Part shown: one piece after another, positions 43,641 through 52,135 of the stretch | Layout of the letters: each line of letters starts with the position of its first letter | How positions within the stretch are numbered: position 1 is the stretch's first letter | Assembly: GCA_964433345.1 (NCBI GenBank) | Contig: CAYSQJ010000007.1 | Location: 62,001-126,000 of the forward strand | DNA from: Ga0077527 sp964433345 | GTDB lineage: Bacteria > Pseudomonadota > Gammaproteobacteria > Burkholderiales > SG8-41 | Reading direction: 5' to 3' | Length of the DNA: 64,000 nt | The notes under the pieces: model-generated | What the model saw: the letters and a program-made list of their open reading frames with translations, nothing else | What the model was told of the DNA's origin: nothing | The model's database searches: none | Position numbers and translations under genes: made by a program

Positions 43641-43675
43641 AACGATTATCGATTATTAATAATCCGGGTATAATC
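43641..43675. promoter_or_regulatory. Palindromic operator and -10 box for the dioxygenase gene
   Basis: GATTATTAATAATC (43651-43664) is a perfect 14-bp palindrome, preceded by GATTATC and followed closely by TATAAT (43670-43675). The position just upstream of the -10 box suits repression by the divergent GntR protein. Confidence 0.55.
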
Positions 43676-43722
43676 CGGCTTCGCCTGCAATACCGTAAAA
43701 CCGATTTCGAGGAGGAACATCC

Positions 43723-44625
43723 ATGTCCGTGACCGCAACCGCCGCCACTGTCCGCACTGCCGCCAATCCCGGCGGCATTACCGTCGAAGCCATCACCCCG
43801 CAGATCGGCGCCGACATCGTCGGTGTCGACCTGACACTGCCGCTGACCGATGCACAGTTCAAGCAGATCAACGATGCGTGGATGAAGCATCTGGTGCTGC
43901 GTTTCCGCGGCCAGAACCTGAACAAGGACCAGCTGCATGAATTCAGCTGCCGTTTCGGCGAACTCGACAAGGCTCCGATCAACGTCAAGGGCAAGCCCTG
44001 GATCGAGGGTTATCCTTACATGGCCGTGATGTCGAACATCAAGGTCGAAGGCGAGTCGATCGGCAGCCTTGGCTACGGCGAGGCGGTGTGGCACACCGAC
44101 ATGTCCTACAACGAGGTCACTCCGACCGGCGCGCTGCTCTACGGGGTCGAGGTGACGAAGGAGGGCGGCAGGACCGGTTTCCTCAACATGTACCATGCCT
44201 ACGAGACTCTGCCTGCCGACCTCAAGGCAGCAGTCGAAGGCAAGATGATCAAGCATGACTCCAGCCGCAACAGCGCCGGTGACCTGCGCGCAGGCTTCAA
44301 GGCAGTGACCGATCCGCGCGAGGCGCCGGGCGCGGTCCATCCTGCGGTGATCCGTCATCCGGTGACCGGCCGCAAGGCGCTGTTCCTCGGCCGCCGGCCT
44401 TTCGGTTACGTGATGGGCCTGAGCCTCGAGGACAGCGAGGCGCTGCTCGACCGGCTGTGGGCGCATGCCACGCGTGACGAATTCGCCTGGTACCAGAAAT
44501 GGAGCGTCGGCGACCTGCTGATCTGGGACAACCGCTGCGTGATGCACAAGCGCACGGCCTTCGATCCCAACGAGCGCCGGCTGCTGTACCGCACCCAGAT
44601 CAAGGGCGCGAAGCCGCAGGCCTGA
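43723..44625 (+). CDS. TauD/TfdA-family 2-oxoglutarate-dependent dioxygenase
   Basis: 300 residues. Iron ligands H124-x-D126 (WHTDMSYNE) and H275 (DNRCVMHKRTAF), with Arg in the terminal NERRLLYRTQIKG binding 2-oxoglutarate. Start VEAITPQIGADIVGVDL is typical of the TfdA/TauD group. AGGAGGAAC precedes ATG 43723. Only distantly similar to the dioxygenase at 2716. Likely controlled by the divergent GntR gene. Confidence 0.92.
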   Translation: MSVTATAATVRTAANPGGITVEAITPQIGADIVGVDLTLPLTDAQFKQINDAWMKHLVLRFRGQNLNKDQLHEFSCRFGELDKAPINVKGKPWIEGYPYMAVMSNIKVEGESIGSLGYGEAVWHTDMSYNEVTPTGALLYGVEVTKEGGRTGFLNMYHAYETLPADLKAAVEGKMIKHDSSRNSAGDLRAGFKAVTDPREAPGAVHPAVIRHPVTGRKALFLGRRPFGYVMGLSLEDSEALLDRLWAHATRDEFAWYQKWSVGDLLIWDNRCVMHKRTAFDPNERRLLYRTQIKGAKPQA

Positions 44626-44695
44626 TGGCGCGGGGGCTGCCCCCGCATCAATCAGCGCAACAACACGGGCCGCCGGGGATAAAATCCGGCGGCCC

Positions 44696-46027
44696 GTGAC
44701 TTTTTCCAAACCCCACACATCCGCAGCGGCGGGTCCGCATCGCCAGGTCTGGGCGATGGCCGGACCCATCATCCTTGCCAATATTTCCGTGCCCCTGCTG
44801 GGCGCGGTGCATACCGCCGTCGTCGGCCACCTGCCCGAGCCGTACTACCTCGGCGCCGTGGCCATCGGCGCGATGCTGTTCAATTTCATCTATCACCTGT
44901 TCAACTGCCTGCGCATGGGCACCACCGGACCCACCGCGCAGGCCCGCGGTGCGGGTGATTTCGGCGAAGTGCGGGCAATGCTGTCCCGCGCGCTGCTGCT
45001 GGCTGCCGCGATTGGCGGCCTGCTGGTGCTGCTGCAACTGCCGATCCTCTCCGCCGCGCTGGGGCTGATCAAGGCCAGCGCTGAGGTCGAACACCATGCC
45101 GCCGAATATTTCCGGATCCGTGTCTGGGCGATGCCGGCGGTGCTCGCCAGCTATGCCATCGTCGGCTGGCTCTACGGCATGCGTGACGCGCGCCTGCCGC
45201 TGCTGATCCTGTTCGTGACCAACGGCGTGAACATCGTGCTGAGCCTGTGGTTCGTGATCGGTCTCGGCTGGGGCGTGCCCGGCGTGGCGATAGCCTCATT
45301 GATCGCGGAATACACCGGCCTCGCAGCGGGACTGCTTTGCGTGTGGCGCGTGCTGCGCAGCCTGCCCGACGACGGCCGTCGCAGCCATGTGCTGGAGCCG
45401 GCACGTTTCGCGCGCATGCTCGCGATCAATGGCGACATCGTGCTGCGCACCTTCTGCGTGGTGTCGGTGCTCGCCATTTTCATGGCGAAGAGCGCGGAAC
45501 TCGGCGACGTGCAGCTGGCGGCCAACCAGGTGCTGCATACCTTCCTGATGTTCACTTCGTTCGGGCTCGACGGCTTCGCCCATGCCGCCGAGGCGATCCT
45601 CGGCGAATCGGTGGGGCGCCGCGATCGCGGAGTTTTCCGCCGCAACATGCGCGTGGTGTTCCTGTGGGCCGGGCTGGTTGCAGCCCTCAATGCCGTCGTC
45701 TATGTCGTCGCCGGTCCGGCGATCATTGCGCTGCTGACGGGTATTGCGGAGGTGCGTGCCGCTGCGGAAACCTGGCTACTGTGGCCGGCCTTGTTGCCGC
45801 TGGTCGGCGTCTGGGCCTATACCTACGATGGCGTCTACCTCGCGGCGACGCGCACCCGCATCATGCGCAACACCGTGCTGCTGTCCTTCCTCGCCTTCCT
45901 GCTGGTGCTGCATGTCGCGATGCCGCTGTTCGGCAATGCGGGGCTGTGGGGCGCGCTGGCGGTGTTCCTGGGATTGCGCGGCGTGCTGCTGCACCTGCTC
46001 ATGCCGCGGGTGCTGCAGTCAATCTGA
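44696..46027 (+). CDS. MATE-family efflux transporter (DinF-like)
   Basis: 443 residues with about twelve membrane segments. The first helix has GPIILANISVPLLGAVHTAVVGHL, a DinF-type signature, and the second half repeats the pattern. It exports organic cations or drugs in exchange for H+ or Na+. GTG start at 44696; only 10 nt separate a TAAAAT hexamer from it and no ribosome binding site is visible. Confidence 0.92.
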   Translation: MTFSKPHTSAAAGPHRQVWAMAGPIILANISVPLLGAVHTAVVGHLPEPYYLGAVAIGAMLFNFIYHLFNCLRMGTTGPTAQARGAGDFGEVRAMLSRALLLAAAIGGLLVLLQLPILSAALGLIKASAEVEHHAAEYFRIRVWAMPAVLASYAIVGWLYGMRDARLPLLILFVTNGVNIVLSLWFVIGLGWGVPGVAIASLIAEYTGLAAGLLCVWRVLRSLPDDGRRSHVLEPARFARMLAINGDIVLRTFCVVSVLAIFMAKSAELGDVQLAANQVLHTFLMFTSFGLDGFAHAAEAILGESVGRRDRGVFRRNMRVVFLWAGLVAALNAVVYVVAGPAIIALLTGIAEVRAAAETWLLWPALLPLVGVWAYTYDGVYLAATRTRIMRNTVLLSFLAFLLVLHVAMPLFGNAGLWGALAVFLGLRGVLLHLLMPRVLQSI

Positions 46028-46035
46028 AGTCGCTT

Positions 46036-46191
46036 TCAGGGCACCGCGGGGAAGGCGGTGCCGGGTTTTTCCTTGAGGAATTTTTCCTTCAGCTTTTTCA
46101 TCGCCTCCAGGTAGTCCTCCATCGTGGACTGGTTGTTCTCGTACTTGCCGGCGATCTTCTGGTAGGCGGTGATGTATTCCTGGTCGGTCAT
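46036..46191 (-). CDS. Small Lys/Glu-rich protein, 51 residues
   Basis: ATG 46191 behind AAGGA encodes MTDQEYITAYQKIAGKYENN and continues as a mostly helical, charged chain rich in Lys and Glu, ending PAVP. A good ribosome binding site, an amphipathic pattern and the position between two genes suggest it is real. No known family; possibly a small binding or assembly protein. Confidence 0.5.
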   Translation of the reverse strand: MTDQEYITAYQKIAGKYENNQSTMEDYLEAMKKLKEKFLKEKPGTAFPAVP

Positions 46192-46260
46192 GTCATGTCC
46201 TTAGAGTATGGACTGACTATACGCGCTTGCCCCGGCCGGCGCCGGACTATCGGTGCTGGG

Positions 46261-46296
46261 TATACTCGCGGCATGCCATTTTCTTTATCAGCCTGA
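46261..46296 (+). promoter_or_regulatory. -10 box and short upstream ORF before ridA
   Basis: TATACT (46261-46266) is 6 nt before an ATG that encodes only MPFSLSA and a stop (46273-46296). The true ridA start at 46306 has its own GAGGAG. The short ORF may be a chance leader or an attenuating one. Confidence 0.4.
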
Positions 46297-46305
46297 GGAG
46301 CCGAA

Positions 46306-46797
46306 ATGCCGGGTGCCGAACAACGCGTCAGGGATCTGGGACTGGTCCTGCCCGAGGGCAGTGCGCCTGCCGCGAACTACGCCAATGCCGTGCGCAGCGG
46401 CAATCTGCTGTTCATCGCGGGCAAGCCGCCACTGCCCGAGAACGGCAAAATGCCCAAGGGCCGGCTGGGCCGTGAATACTCGACCGAGGACGGGCATCGC
46501 TTTGCGCGCTCTGCCGCGCTTGAGCTGCTGGCGGTGATGCGTGCCGAACTGGGCTCGCTGGACCGGGTCGCGCGCGTGGTCGAGATCCAGGGGTTCCTTA
46601 ACGCGGTTCCGGAGTTCGAGGCGCATCCCAAGGTTCTCGACGGCTGTTCCGATCTGCTGGTCGAGGTGTTCGGCAAGCGCGGCGTTCATGCCCGTTCCGT
46701 GCTCGGCGCCAGTTCCCTTCGGGGCGGTCTGCCGCTGGTGCTGAAAGGGGTGATCGAGATCAATGTTGATGAAGGAGCGGCAAATGCAGGTTCATGA
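46306..46797 (+). CDS. RidA/YjgF-family protein
   Basis: 163 residues. Family motifs are NYANAVRSGNLLFIAGKPP, ALELLAVMRAELGSLDRV and ARSVLGASSLRGGLPL. It belongs to the branch named YjgF-like with a longer N terminus; canonical RidA has the catalytic Arg in a near-C-terminal RS motif, seen here as HARSV. Likely removes reactive enamine/imine intermediates or has a related role. It overlaps the next gene by 14 bp. Confidence 0.85.
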   Translation: MPGAEQRVRDLGLVLPEGSAPAANYANAVRSGNLLFIAGKPPLPENGKMPKGRLGREYSTEDGHRFARSAALELLAVMRAELGSLDRVARVVEIQGFLNAVPEFEAHPKVLDGCSDLLVEVFGKRGVHARSVLGASSLRGGLPLVLKGVIEINVDEGAANAGS

Positions 46798-47341
46798 ACT
46801 GGTGGCGCGCTGCGCCGCGGCGGTGGACCGCCCGGATCCGATGGCGGCCGTCCGCGAGGAGCTCGAAGGGCTGCGCGGCGACATTGCGGCGATCGACAGC
46901 GCTCTGGCTTACATTTCCGGCACCGGCGGCAATGCCAACCAGGTGTTTTACCGGGCGCCGAACCTGACCCTGCTGAAAGTGCGTTTTCCCGCCGGGCGGC
47001 GCACACCGCCGCACGACCATGGCACCTGGGCGACCATCCTGCTGCTGTCCGGCGCGGAAAAGAACACGCTCTATCGCGCCGCGGACGGGGCATTGCGCAA
47101 GGCCAGCGAGGTAACCCTTGCGCCGGGATCCATCCTGTCGATGCGCGCGGACACTGCGCATGTCGCCGAGTGCGTGGGCGAGCAGGCGACCATCGGCCTG
47201 CATGTCTACGGCGGCGACATCTTCACGCTGCCGCGCCGGATGTGGCATCCGCAGACGCTGGAGGCGCATGCGCTGGACTGGACGCTGTACGAGAACTTCG
47301 CGCGCATTTCCTCCGCGGCGGCGGGCGCGCCGGAGACCTGA
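46784..47341 (+). CDS. Cysteine dioxygenase-type cupin
   Basis: 185 residues from ATG 46784 behind AAGGAG. The three iron ligands are visible in PPHDHGTWA and TAHVAE. Related to cysteine and 3-mercaptopropionate dioxygenases, which oxidise thiols to sulfinates. Exact thiol substrate is not predictable. Co-translated with the RidA-like gene, which fits sulfur amino acid catabolism. Confidence 0.85.
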   Translation: MQVHELVARCAAAVDRPDPMAAVREELEGLRGDIAAIDSALAYISGTGGNANQVFYRAPNLTLLKVRFPAGRRTPPHDHGTWATILLLSGAEKNTLYRAADGALRKASEVTLAPGSILSMRADTAHVAECVGEQATIGLHVYGGDIFTLPRRMWHPQTLEAHALDWTLYENFARISSAAAGAPET

Positions 47342-47368
47342 ACACCGGCCGGACGCAACCGGCCTGCG

Positions 47369-48262
47369 TCACTGCGGATCGGCTGATCCGGTGTCGGTGC
47401 CGGGTGCGGGTCTCGCTGCCCGTGACGCAGGCGTTTCCAGGCTGATGCGTCCCAGCACGCCGCTGCGATAATCGTTGAGCAGCGTCACCGCCGCCTTTTC
47501 GAAATCCGTGCCGCCGCCTTTGACGCGGAAACCGCGTTTCGCCGCCACCGCCTCGATGACACCGACGCTGTCCAGCGCGCCGCCGTCGGCCGGCGTGGCA
47601 TAGCGTGCCGCCAATAGCTTCGGGTAGCGATCCAGCAATACGCCCGCGAGGAATATCGCTACCTCGGACTCGATATAGGCATTGATGCCGATGCTGTGGC
47701 TGGCGGCGAGCATCAGGCCGTCGTCAGGGTGTTCGATCTTCGGCCACATCAGGCCCGGGGTGTCGGTGAGGCTGACAGTCGGCGACAGCTCGTAGCGGGC
47801 GAGCGCCTTGGTGATCGCCGGCTCGTCGCCGACTTTCGCGCGGCGCTGTTTGAGCAGTGCATTGACCAGCGTCGACTTGCCGACATTGGGCACACCCATG
47901 ATCAGCATGCGCAGCGGCTTGAGGTTCTCGTTGCGGTGCGGCGCGAGTTTTTTTGCGGCGGCGATGATTTTCTGCGCGTCACCGGGTTTTTTCGCGGACA
48001 GCGCGATGGCCTGGGTGTTCTTCCGCGCGTTGAAATGGCTGATCCATTGCGGCGTGGCCCGGGCGTCGGCGACATCAGCCTTGTTCAGCACTTTCAGGCA
48101 GGCGCGCTGGCGCGCCATGCGCAACGATTCGACCAGCGGATTGCTGCTCGCCATCGGGCAGCGCGCATCCAGTACTTCGATCACCACGTCGTGGTCCGCC
48201 ATCGCCTTCTTGATCTTGTCGACGGCTATGGCCATGTGGCCGGGAAACCAGTTGATGCCCAT
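47369..48262 (-). CDS. Circularly permuted GTPase YlqF/RbgA-like
   Basis: 297 residues. Order G4-G5-G1-G2-G3 as in permuted GTPases: NKAD comes first (about residue 61), then GVPNVGKSTL and DTPGLMWP. The start MGINWFPGHM is the family signature. Needed for large ribosomal subunit assembly in Bacillus; role in betaproteobacteria likely similar. Its start lies directly beside the DUF1653 stop. Confidence 0.93.
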   Translation of the reverse strand: MGINWFPGHMAIAVDKIKKAMADHDVVIEVLDARCPMASSNPLVESLRMARQRACLKVLNKADVADARATPQWISHFNARKNTQAIALSAKKPGDAQKIIAAAKKLAPHRNENLKPLRMLIMGVPNVGKSTLVNALLKQRRAKVGDEPAITKALARYELSPTVSLTDTPGLMWPKIEHPDDGLMLAASHSIGINAYIESEVAIFLAGVLLDRYPKLLAARYATPADGGALDSVGVIEAVAAKRGFRVKGGGTDFEKAAVTLLNDYRSGVLGRISLETPASRAARPAPGTDTGSADPQ

Positions 48263-48263
48263 G

Positions 48264-48479
48264 TCAGAGCTTCTCGAAACGCGGCCGGCTGCGGCCGTCG
48301 ATGATGACGTCCTCAGTGAACATCGCGGCGGGGCGCACCCACAGTCCGCCTTCACCATAAAGCGGGCGGTAGACCACCATCGCTTCCAGCGTTTCGGAAT
48401 GGGTGGCGATACCGATCACTTCGTATTCATTGCCCTTGTAATGGCGGTAGCGGCCCGGTGTGATGTCCACGCTTTTCAT
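48264..48479 (-). CDS. DUF1653 protein
   Basis: 71 residues from ATG 48479; an in-frame ATG at 48497 would add six. The domain motif GRYRHYKGNEYEVIGIATHSETLE is complete and split here by no gaps. Function unknown. Co-transcribed with the GTPase gene that starts 1 bp after its stop. Confidence 0.85.
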   Translation of the reverse strand: MKSVDITPGRYRHYKGNEYEVIGIATHSETLEAMVVYRPLYGEGGLWVRPAAMFTEDVIIDGRSRPRFEKL

Positions 48480-48566
48480 GCGGCTGTCTCGGTTCATGCA
48501 GGCTGTGCTTTTACGTGACTCGCGCCGAAGTTGCCAGCGCGGATTCGCAGGCGCCTCGGCGATTGA

Positions 48567-48598
48567 TTATAAGTATTTGATTATATTGAGTATTTCAA
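48567..48598 (+). repeat. AT-rich leader element before the MFS gene
   Basis: ATAAGTATTTGATTATATTG at 48569-48588, followed by AGTATTTCAAG. It agrees with the start of the element before miaA and has the same orientation to the gene downstream. Confidence 0.55.
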
Positions 48599-48627
48599 GA
48601 ATCCCGGATCGGTTATAGTCGGTGACC

Positions 48628-49776
48628 ATGGTGACCATCCCCGCACTGCGCATCGCTTTTGCCGGCATGGCCGCGCTCGCCGTCGCCATGGGCATCGGGC
48701 GTTTCGCCTTCACGCCGATCCTGCCGATGATGCAGGATGACGCCGGCCTCAGCGCGGTGTCCGGCGGTTATCTCGCTTCCGCGAATTATCTCGGTTATTT
48801 CCTCGGTTCGCTGCTGGCGACGCGACTGCCGGTGCGTGACGACATTGCGGTACTGGGCGGCATGCTGCTGATCGGCATTGCGACGCTGGCGATGGGCTTC
48901 ACCGCACATTATCCGTCATGGCTGTTGCTGCGGCTGGTGGCCGGCATCGCCAATGCCTGGATCGCGATCTATGCATTTTCCTGGGTGCTCGACCGGCTCG
49001 CCGTCCTGCGCAGGCCCTTGCTGAACAGCCTGAGCTTCGTCGGTGTCGGCGCCGGAACGCTGATCGCCGGCCTCGCCTGCATCGTGCTGATGCGGATCGG
49101 CGCCTCGTCGGCACAGGCCTGGATCAGCTTCGGCCTGCTGGCGCTGGCCGTGACCGCCGCGGTGTGGACCACTTACGCCGGGCACGGCGCCGCGCATGCC
49201 GCCGCGCCGCGCGCGCACGGCGGCATACCCTGGAGTCGCGAGGCACTGCTGTTGGTGTTCTGCTTTGGCGCAGCCGGCTTCGGTTACATCATTCCCGCGA
49301 CTTTCCTGCCGGCGATGGCGCGCGAAATCATCCCCGACCCGGCGCTGTTCGGCTGGGCCTGGCCGGTGTTCGGTCTGGCCGCAATGCTCTCGACTCTGGC
49401 GGCGGCCACCCTGTTGCGCGGCTTCGCGCCGCGCAGCGTGTGGGCGGCCTGCCATTTCCTGATGGCATTCGGCGTTGCCCTGCCGGTGTTCTGGAACGGG
49501 CTGACGGCGATACTCGTGGCTGCACTCTGTGTCGGCGGCACCTTCATGGTGGTGACGATGCTGAGCATCCAGGAGGCACGCGCGGTGGCCGGTGCGCAGG
49601 CGGTGCCGCTGACAGCGGCGATGACCGCGTCTTTTGCATCGGGACAGATCCTTGGTCCGCTCGCCGCGAGTGCGCTGCTCGCCGCGGATCTCGGTTTCGG
49701 CAGCGGCCTGCTTGCTGCCTGCGCCGCGCTGGTGATCACCGGGTTGATGCTGCTGCGCGGCGGACGGCGCGCATGA
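48628..49776 (+). CDS. YbfB/YjiJ-family MFS transporter
   Basis: 382 residues with about twelve membrane segments. The start AFAGMAALAVAMGIGRFAFTPILPMM is the YbfB signature. Substrate unknown. ATG 48628 is used; a GTG lies 6 nt earlier. A TATAGT hexamer ends only 8 nt upstream and no ribosome site is visible. Its stop overlaps the next start (ATGA). Confidence 0.9.
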   Translation: MVTIPALRIAFAGMAALAVAMGIGRFAFTPILPMMQDDAGLSAVSGGYLASANYLGYFLGSLLATRLPVRDDIAVLGGMLLIGIATLAMGFTAHYPSWLLLRLVAGIANAWIAIYAFSWVLDRLAVLRRPLLNSLSFVGVGAGTLIAGLACIVLMRIGASSAQAWISFGLLALAVTAAVWTTYAGHGAAHAAAPRAHGGIPWSREALLLVFCFGAAGFGYIIPATFLPAMAREIIPDPALFGWAWPVFGLAAMLSTLAAATLLRGFAPRSVWAACHFLMAFGVALPVFWNGLTAILVAALCVGGTFMVVTMLSIQEARAVAGAQAVPLTAAMTASFASGQILGPLAASALLAADLGFGSGLLAACAALVITGLMLLRGGRRA

Positions 49777-50633
49777 GCCACGCCGCGCATACGCTGAAAG
49801 GCATGTTGCTGATGGCGGCGGGAATCGTGCTGCTGACGGTCAACGATGCGGTGGCCAAGCATCTGGTGCTGACTCATCCGGTCGGGCAGGTGATCGGGCT
49901 GCGCCAGCTCGCGACGCTGCTGGTGATCGTGCCCTGGGTGATGTTCACGGGTGGCTGGAACAATCTGCGCATCGTCAACCGCGGCGGCCAGCTCGCCCGC
50001 GGCCTGCTGTTCATTGCCGGTTCCGCCTGCATCGTGCTGAGCCTCGGCCTGCTGCCGCTGGCGCTGGTGATCACCATCATGTTCACCAGTCCGATTTTTG
50101 TCGCGGCATTTTCGGCGCCGCTGCTCGGCGAGCGTGTCGGCCTGCATCGCTGGGTCGCCGTGCTCGGCGGCTTCGCCGGCGTGCTGATCGTCGTCCAGCC
50201 CGGCAGCGCCGATTTCCGCTGGGCGTTGCTGCTGCCGGTGGCGGCGGCCTTCATCAATGCCTTCCGCGACGTGCTGACGCGGCTGCTGTCGCGCACCGAC
50301 TCGTCGATATCGATCCTGTTCTGGTCGAACATCATCCTGATGACCGGCGGCATGCTGACCGCGTTCTCCGGCTGGGTGCCGGTCAGCGGCACGGCCGCGT
50401 TCTGGTTCGTCGTGGCCGGCGTCAGCAACGGTGCTGCGCATTTCCTGATCATCGAGGCCCTGCGCGCGGGGGAAGCCTCGGCGCTGGCGCCCGTGCGTTA
50501 TACCGCGCTGCTGTGGGCGGCATTGCTCGGCTGGCTGGTCTGGGGCGAGGTGCCCGGTTCCTGGTTGTGGGTGGGCGCCGCAGTCATCGTCGCCAGCAGT
50601 CTCTACATGATCAATGCCGAACGCCGGCGCTGA
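49773..50633 (+). CDS. EamA/DMT-family transporter
   Basis: 286 residues, ten membrane segments in two EamA repeats, with FTSPIFVAAFSAPLLGERVG in the first and ALAPVRYTALLWAALLGWLVWGE in the second. Exports or imports a small metabolite; unknown which. Translationally coupled to the MFS gene by a 4-bp overlap. Confidence 0.9.
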   Translation: MSHAAHTLKGMLLMAAGIVLLTVNDAVAKHLVLTHPVGQVIGLRQLATLLVIVPWVMFTGGWNNLRIVNRGGQLARGLLFIAGSACIVLSLGLLPLALVITIMFTSPIFVAAFSAPLLGERVGLHRWVAVLGGFAGVLIVVQPGSADFRWALLLPVAAAFINAFRDVLTRLLSRTDSSISILFWSNIILMTGGMLTAFSGWVPVSGTAAFWFVVAGVSNGAAHFLIIEALRAGEASALAPVRYTALLWAALLGWLVWGEVPGSWLWVGAAVIVASSLYMINAERRR

Positions 50634-50718
50634 TTGCCGGAGGGTCATTGCCCGGGGCGGGGGCTGCGGGTATTCTTGGCCGGCAGTCCCGCATCCCGTC
50701 ACAACCAGGAGAACTTGC

Positions 50719-51180
50719 ATGGAAATTCAAGCAGGCGCCACCGCACCGGATTTCGCGCTGGCTGCGCACAACTCCGATCAGAAGATCGCGCTGTCCTCGC
50801 TCAAGGGGCGGCCGGTCGTGGTCGCGTTCATGCCCTTTGCCTTCACCGGGGGATGAACCAATCAAGTCCGTGGGTTCCGTGAGAACTACGAAGAATTCAA
50901 GAAGCTGAACTGCGAAATCCTGCAGCTGAGCGCCGATCCGCTGCCGAGCCTGAAAGCCTGGGCGGAGCATCTGGGCGGCGTGCCTTTCCCGCTGATGTCC
51001 GACTACTGGCCGCATGGCGCGGTCGGTCAGGCTTTCGGCATTTTCAATGACGAGCGCGGCATGGACAAACGTGCGGCCTACGTCATCGACGCGAAAGGCA
51101 TTGTCCGTTACGCGAAGGTCTATCCGCAGGGCACGATCCCGACCAGCGAGGAACTGCTCGCCGAGCTGCGCAAGCTCTGA
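50719..51180 (+). CDS. AhpE-like peroxiredoxin with in-frame TGA (selenoprotein)
   Basis: 154 codons including the stop, read as one frame through TGA at 50854-50856. The part before is MEIQAGATAPDFALAAHNSD... to AFMPFAFTGG; the part after starts TNQVRGFRENYEEF. In AhpE-type peroxiredoxins this spot is FTG-x-C, so TGA replaces exactly the codon of the peroxidatic cysteine, as in known selenoprotein peroxiredoxins. The downstream half (PLMSDYWPHGAVGQAFGIF) is well conserved and free of other stops. It should reduce peroxides with the Sec residue. ATG is preceded by AGGAGAAC. Confidence 0.87.
50854..50886 (+). promoter_or_regulatory. Sec codon with candidate SECIS hairpin (peroxiredoxin)
   Basis: The TGA is followed by two possible short hairpins: GAACC/GGTTC (50855-50877, loop 13 nt) and GTTC-CGTGA-GAAC (50874-50886). 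The second puts a GU in a loop about 22 nt after TGA, within the range of bacterial SECIS elements. Folded by eye only. Confidence 0.45.
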
Positions 51181-51206
51181 GGGGTTCGTGGCAACACCGG
51201 GCCGGC

Positions 51207-51243
51207 AGGCCGTTCCCGCGAGGGGGCGACTGGCGGCCTTTTT
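51207..51243 (+). terminator. Possible terminator after the peroxiredoxin
   Basis: AGGCCG...CGGCCT with a further imperfect inner stem, followed by TTTT. Confidence 0.5.
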
Positions 51244-51315
51244 GCGTTCACGGCACTTCCGGCCGGCCCGCGTTTTGGGCCATGATGGATGCCATCCCCG
51301 TCCGGAGTGCCCGTC

Positions 51316-52098
51316 ATGCTCAAAGGAAAATGCGCCCTCGTCACCGGCTCCACCAGCGGCATCGGCCTCGCCGTGGCCGGCGCGCTGGCGGCACGCGGTG
51401 CCGACATCATGCTCAATGGCTTCGGCGATGCCGATGCCATCCGCGACCTCTGCAGGAATCTGGCGCAGCAGCATGGCGTGCGCGTCGAGCACCATGGCGC
51501 GGACATGGGCAAGCCGGCCGAGATCGCCGAAATGATGGAGCACACGGTCGCTGTGCTCGGCAGGATCGACATCCTGGTCAACAACGCCGGCATCCAGTTC
51601 GTCGCCCCGGTCGAGGAATTTCCACCTGAGAAGTGGGAGGCCATCATCGCCATCAACCTGGTCGCGCTGTTCCACACCATCCGCCATGCCGTGCCCGGAA
51701 TGAAGCGGCGGCGCTGGGGGCGCATCATCAACATTGCCTCGGCCCATGCGCTGGTGGCCTCGCCCTACAAGTCGGCCTATGTCGCCGCCAAGCACGGCGT
51801 GGCGGGTCTGACCAAGACCATTGCCCTTGAGACCGCGACTCACGGCATCACCTGCAACGCGATCTGTCCGGGCTATGTGCGCACGCCGCTGGTCGAGAAA
51901 CAGATACCGGCTACTGCGAAGGCGCGCGGCATCAGCGAGGAGCAGGTGGTGCGCGACGTGCTGCTCGCGGCGCAGCCGACCGGGCAGTTCGTTACCGTGG
52001 AGCAGGTGGCTGCGCTTGCCCTGTTCCTCGCCGGTGACGAGGCGGCGTCGATTACCGGCACGCTGCAGTCCATCGACGGCGGGTGGACGGCGCAATGA
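51316..52098 (+). CDS. 3-hydroxybutyrate dehydrogenase-like SDR
   Basis: 260 residues. SDR: GSTSGIGLA for NAD, NNAGIQ, catalytic Ser in IASAHAL, Y-x-x-x-K in YKSAYVAAKHG. The NNAGIQFVAPVEEFPPEKW, KSAYVAAKHGV and CPGYVRTPLVEKQI blocks are those of PHB-type 3-hydroxybutyrate dehydrogenases, which turn 3-hydroxybutyrate into acetoacetate. ATG 51316 follows GGAG. Confidence 0.9.
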   Translation: MLKGKCALVTGSTSGIGLAVAGALAARGADIMLNGFGDADAIRDLCRNLAQQHGVRVEHHGADMGKPAEIAEMMEHTVAVLGRIDILVNNAGIQFVAPVEEFPPEKWEAIIAINLVALFHTIRHAVPGMKRRRWGRIINIASAHALVASPYKSAYVAAKHGVAGLTKTIALETATHGITCNAICPGYVRTPLVEKQIPATAKARGISEEQVVRDVLLAAQPTGQFVTVEQVAALALFLAGDEAASITGTLQSIDGGWTAQ

Positions 52099-52135
52099 GA
52101 CGGCCGTCCGGTCCGCGAGGCTGCGGCCCGCGGGC

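Noticed and set aside
45247..46296. 349-codon frame overlapping the MATE gene
   Set aside because: Out-of-frame shadow; only its last seven codons coincide with the short ORF before ridA.
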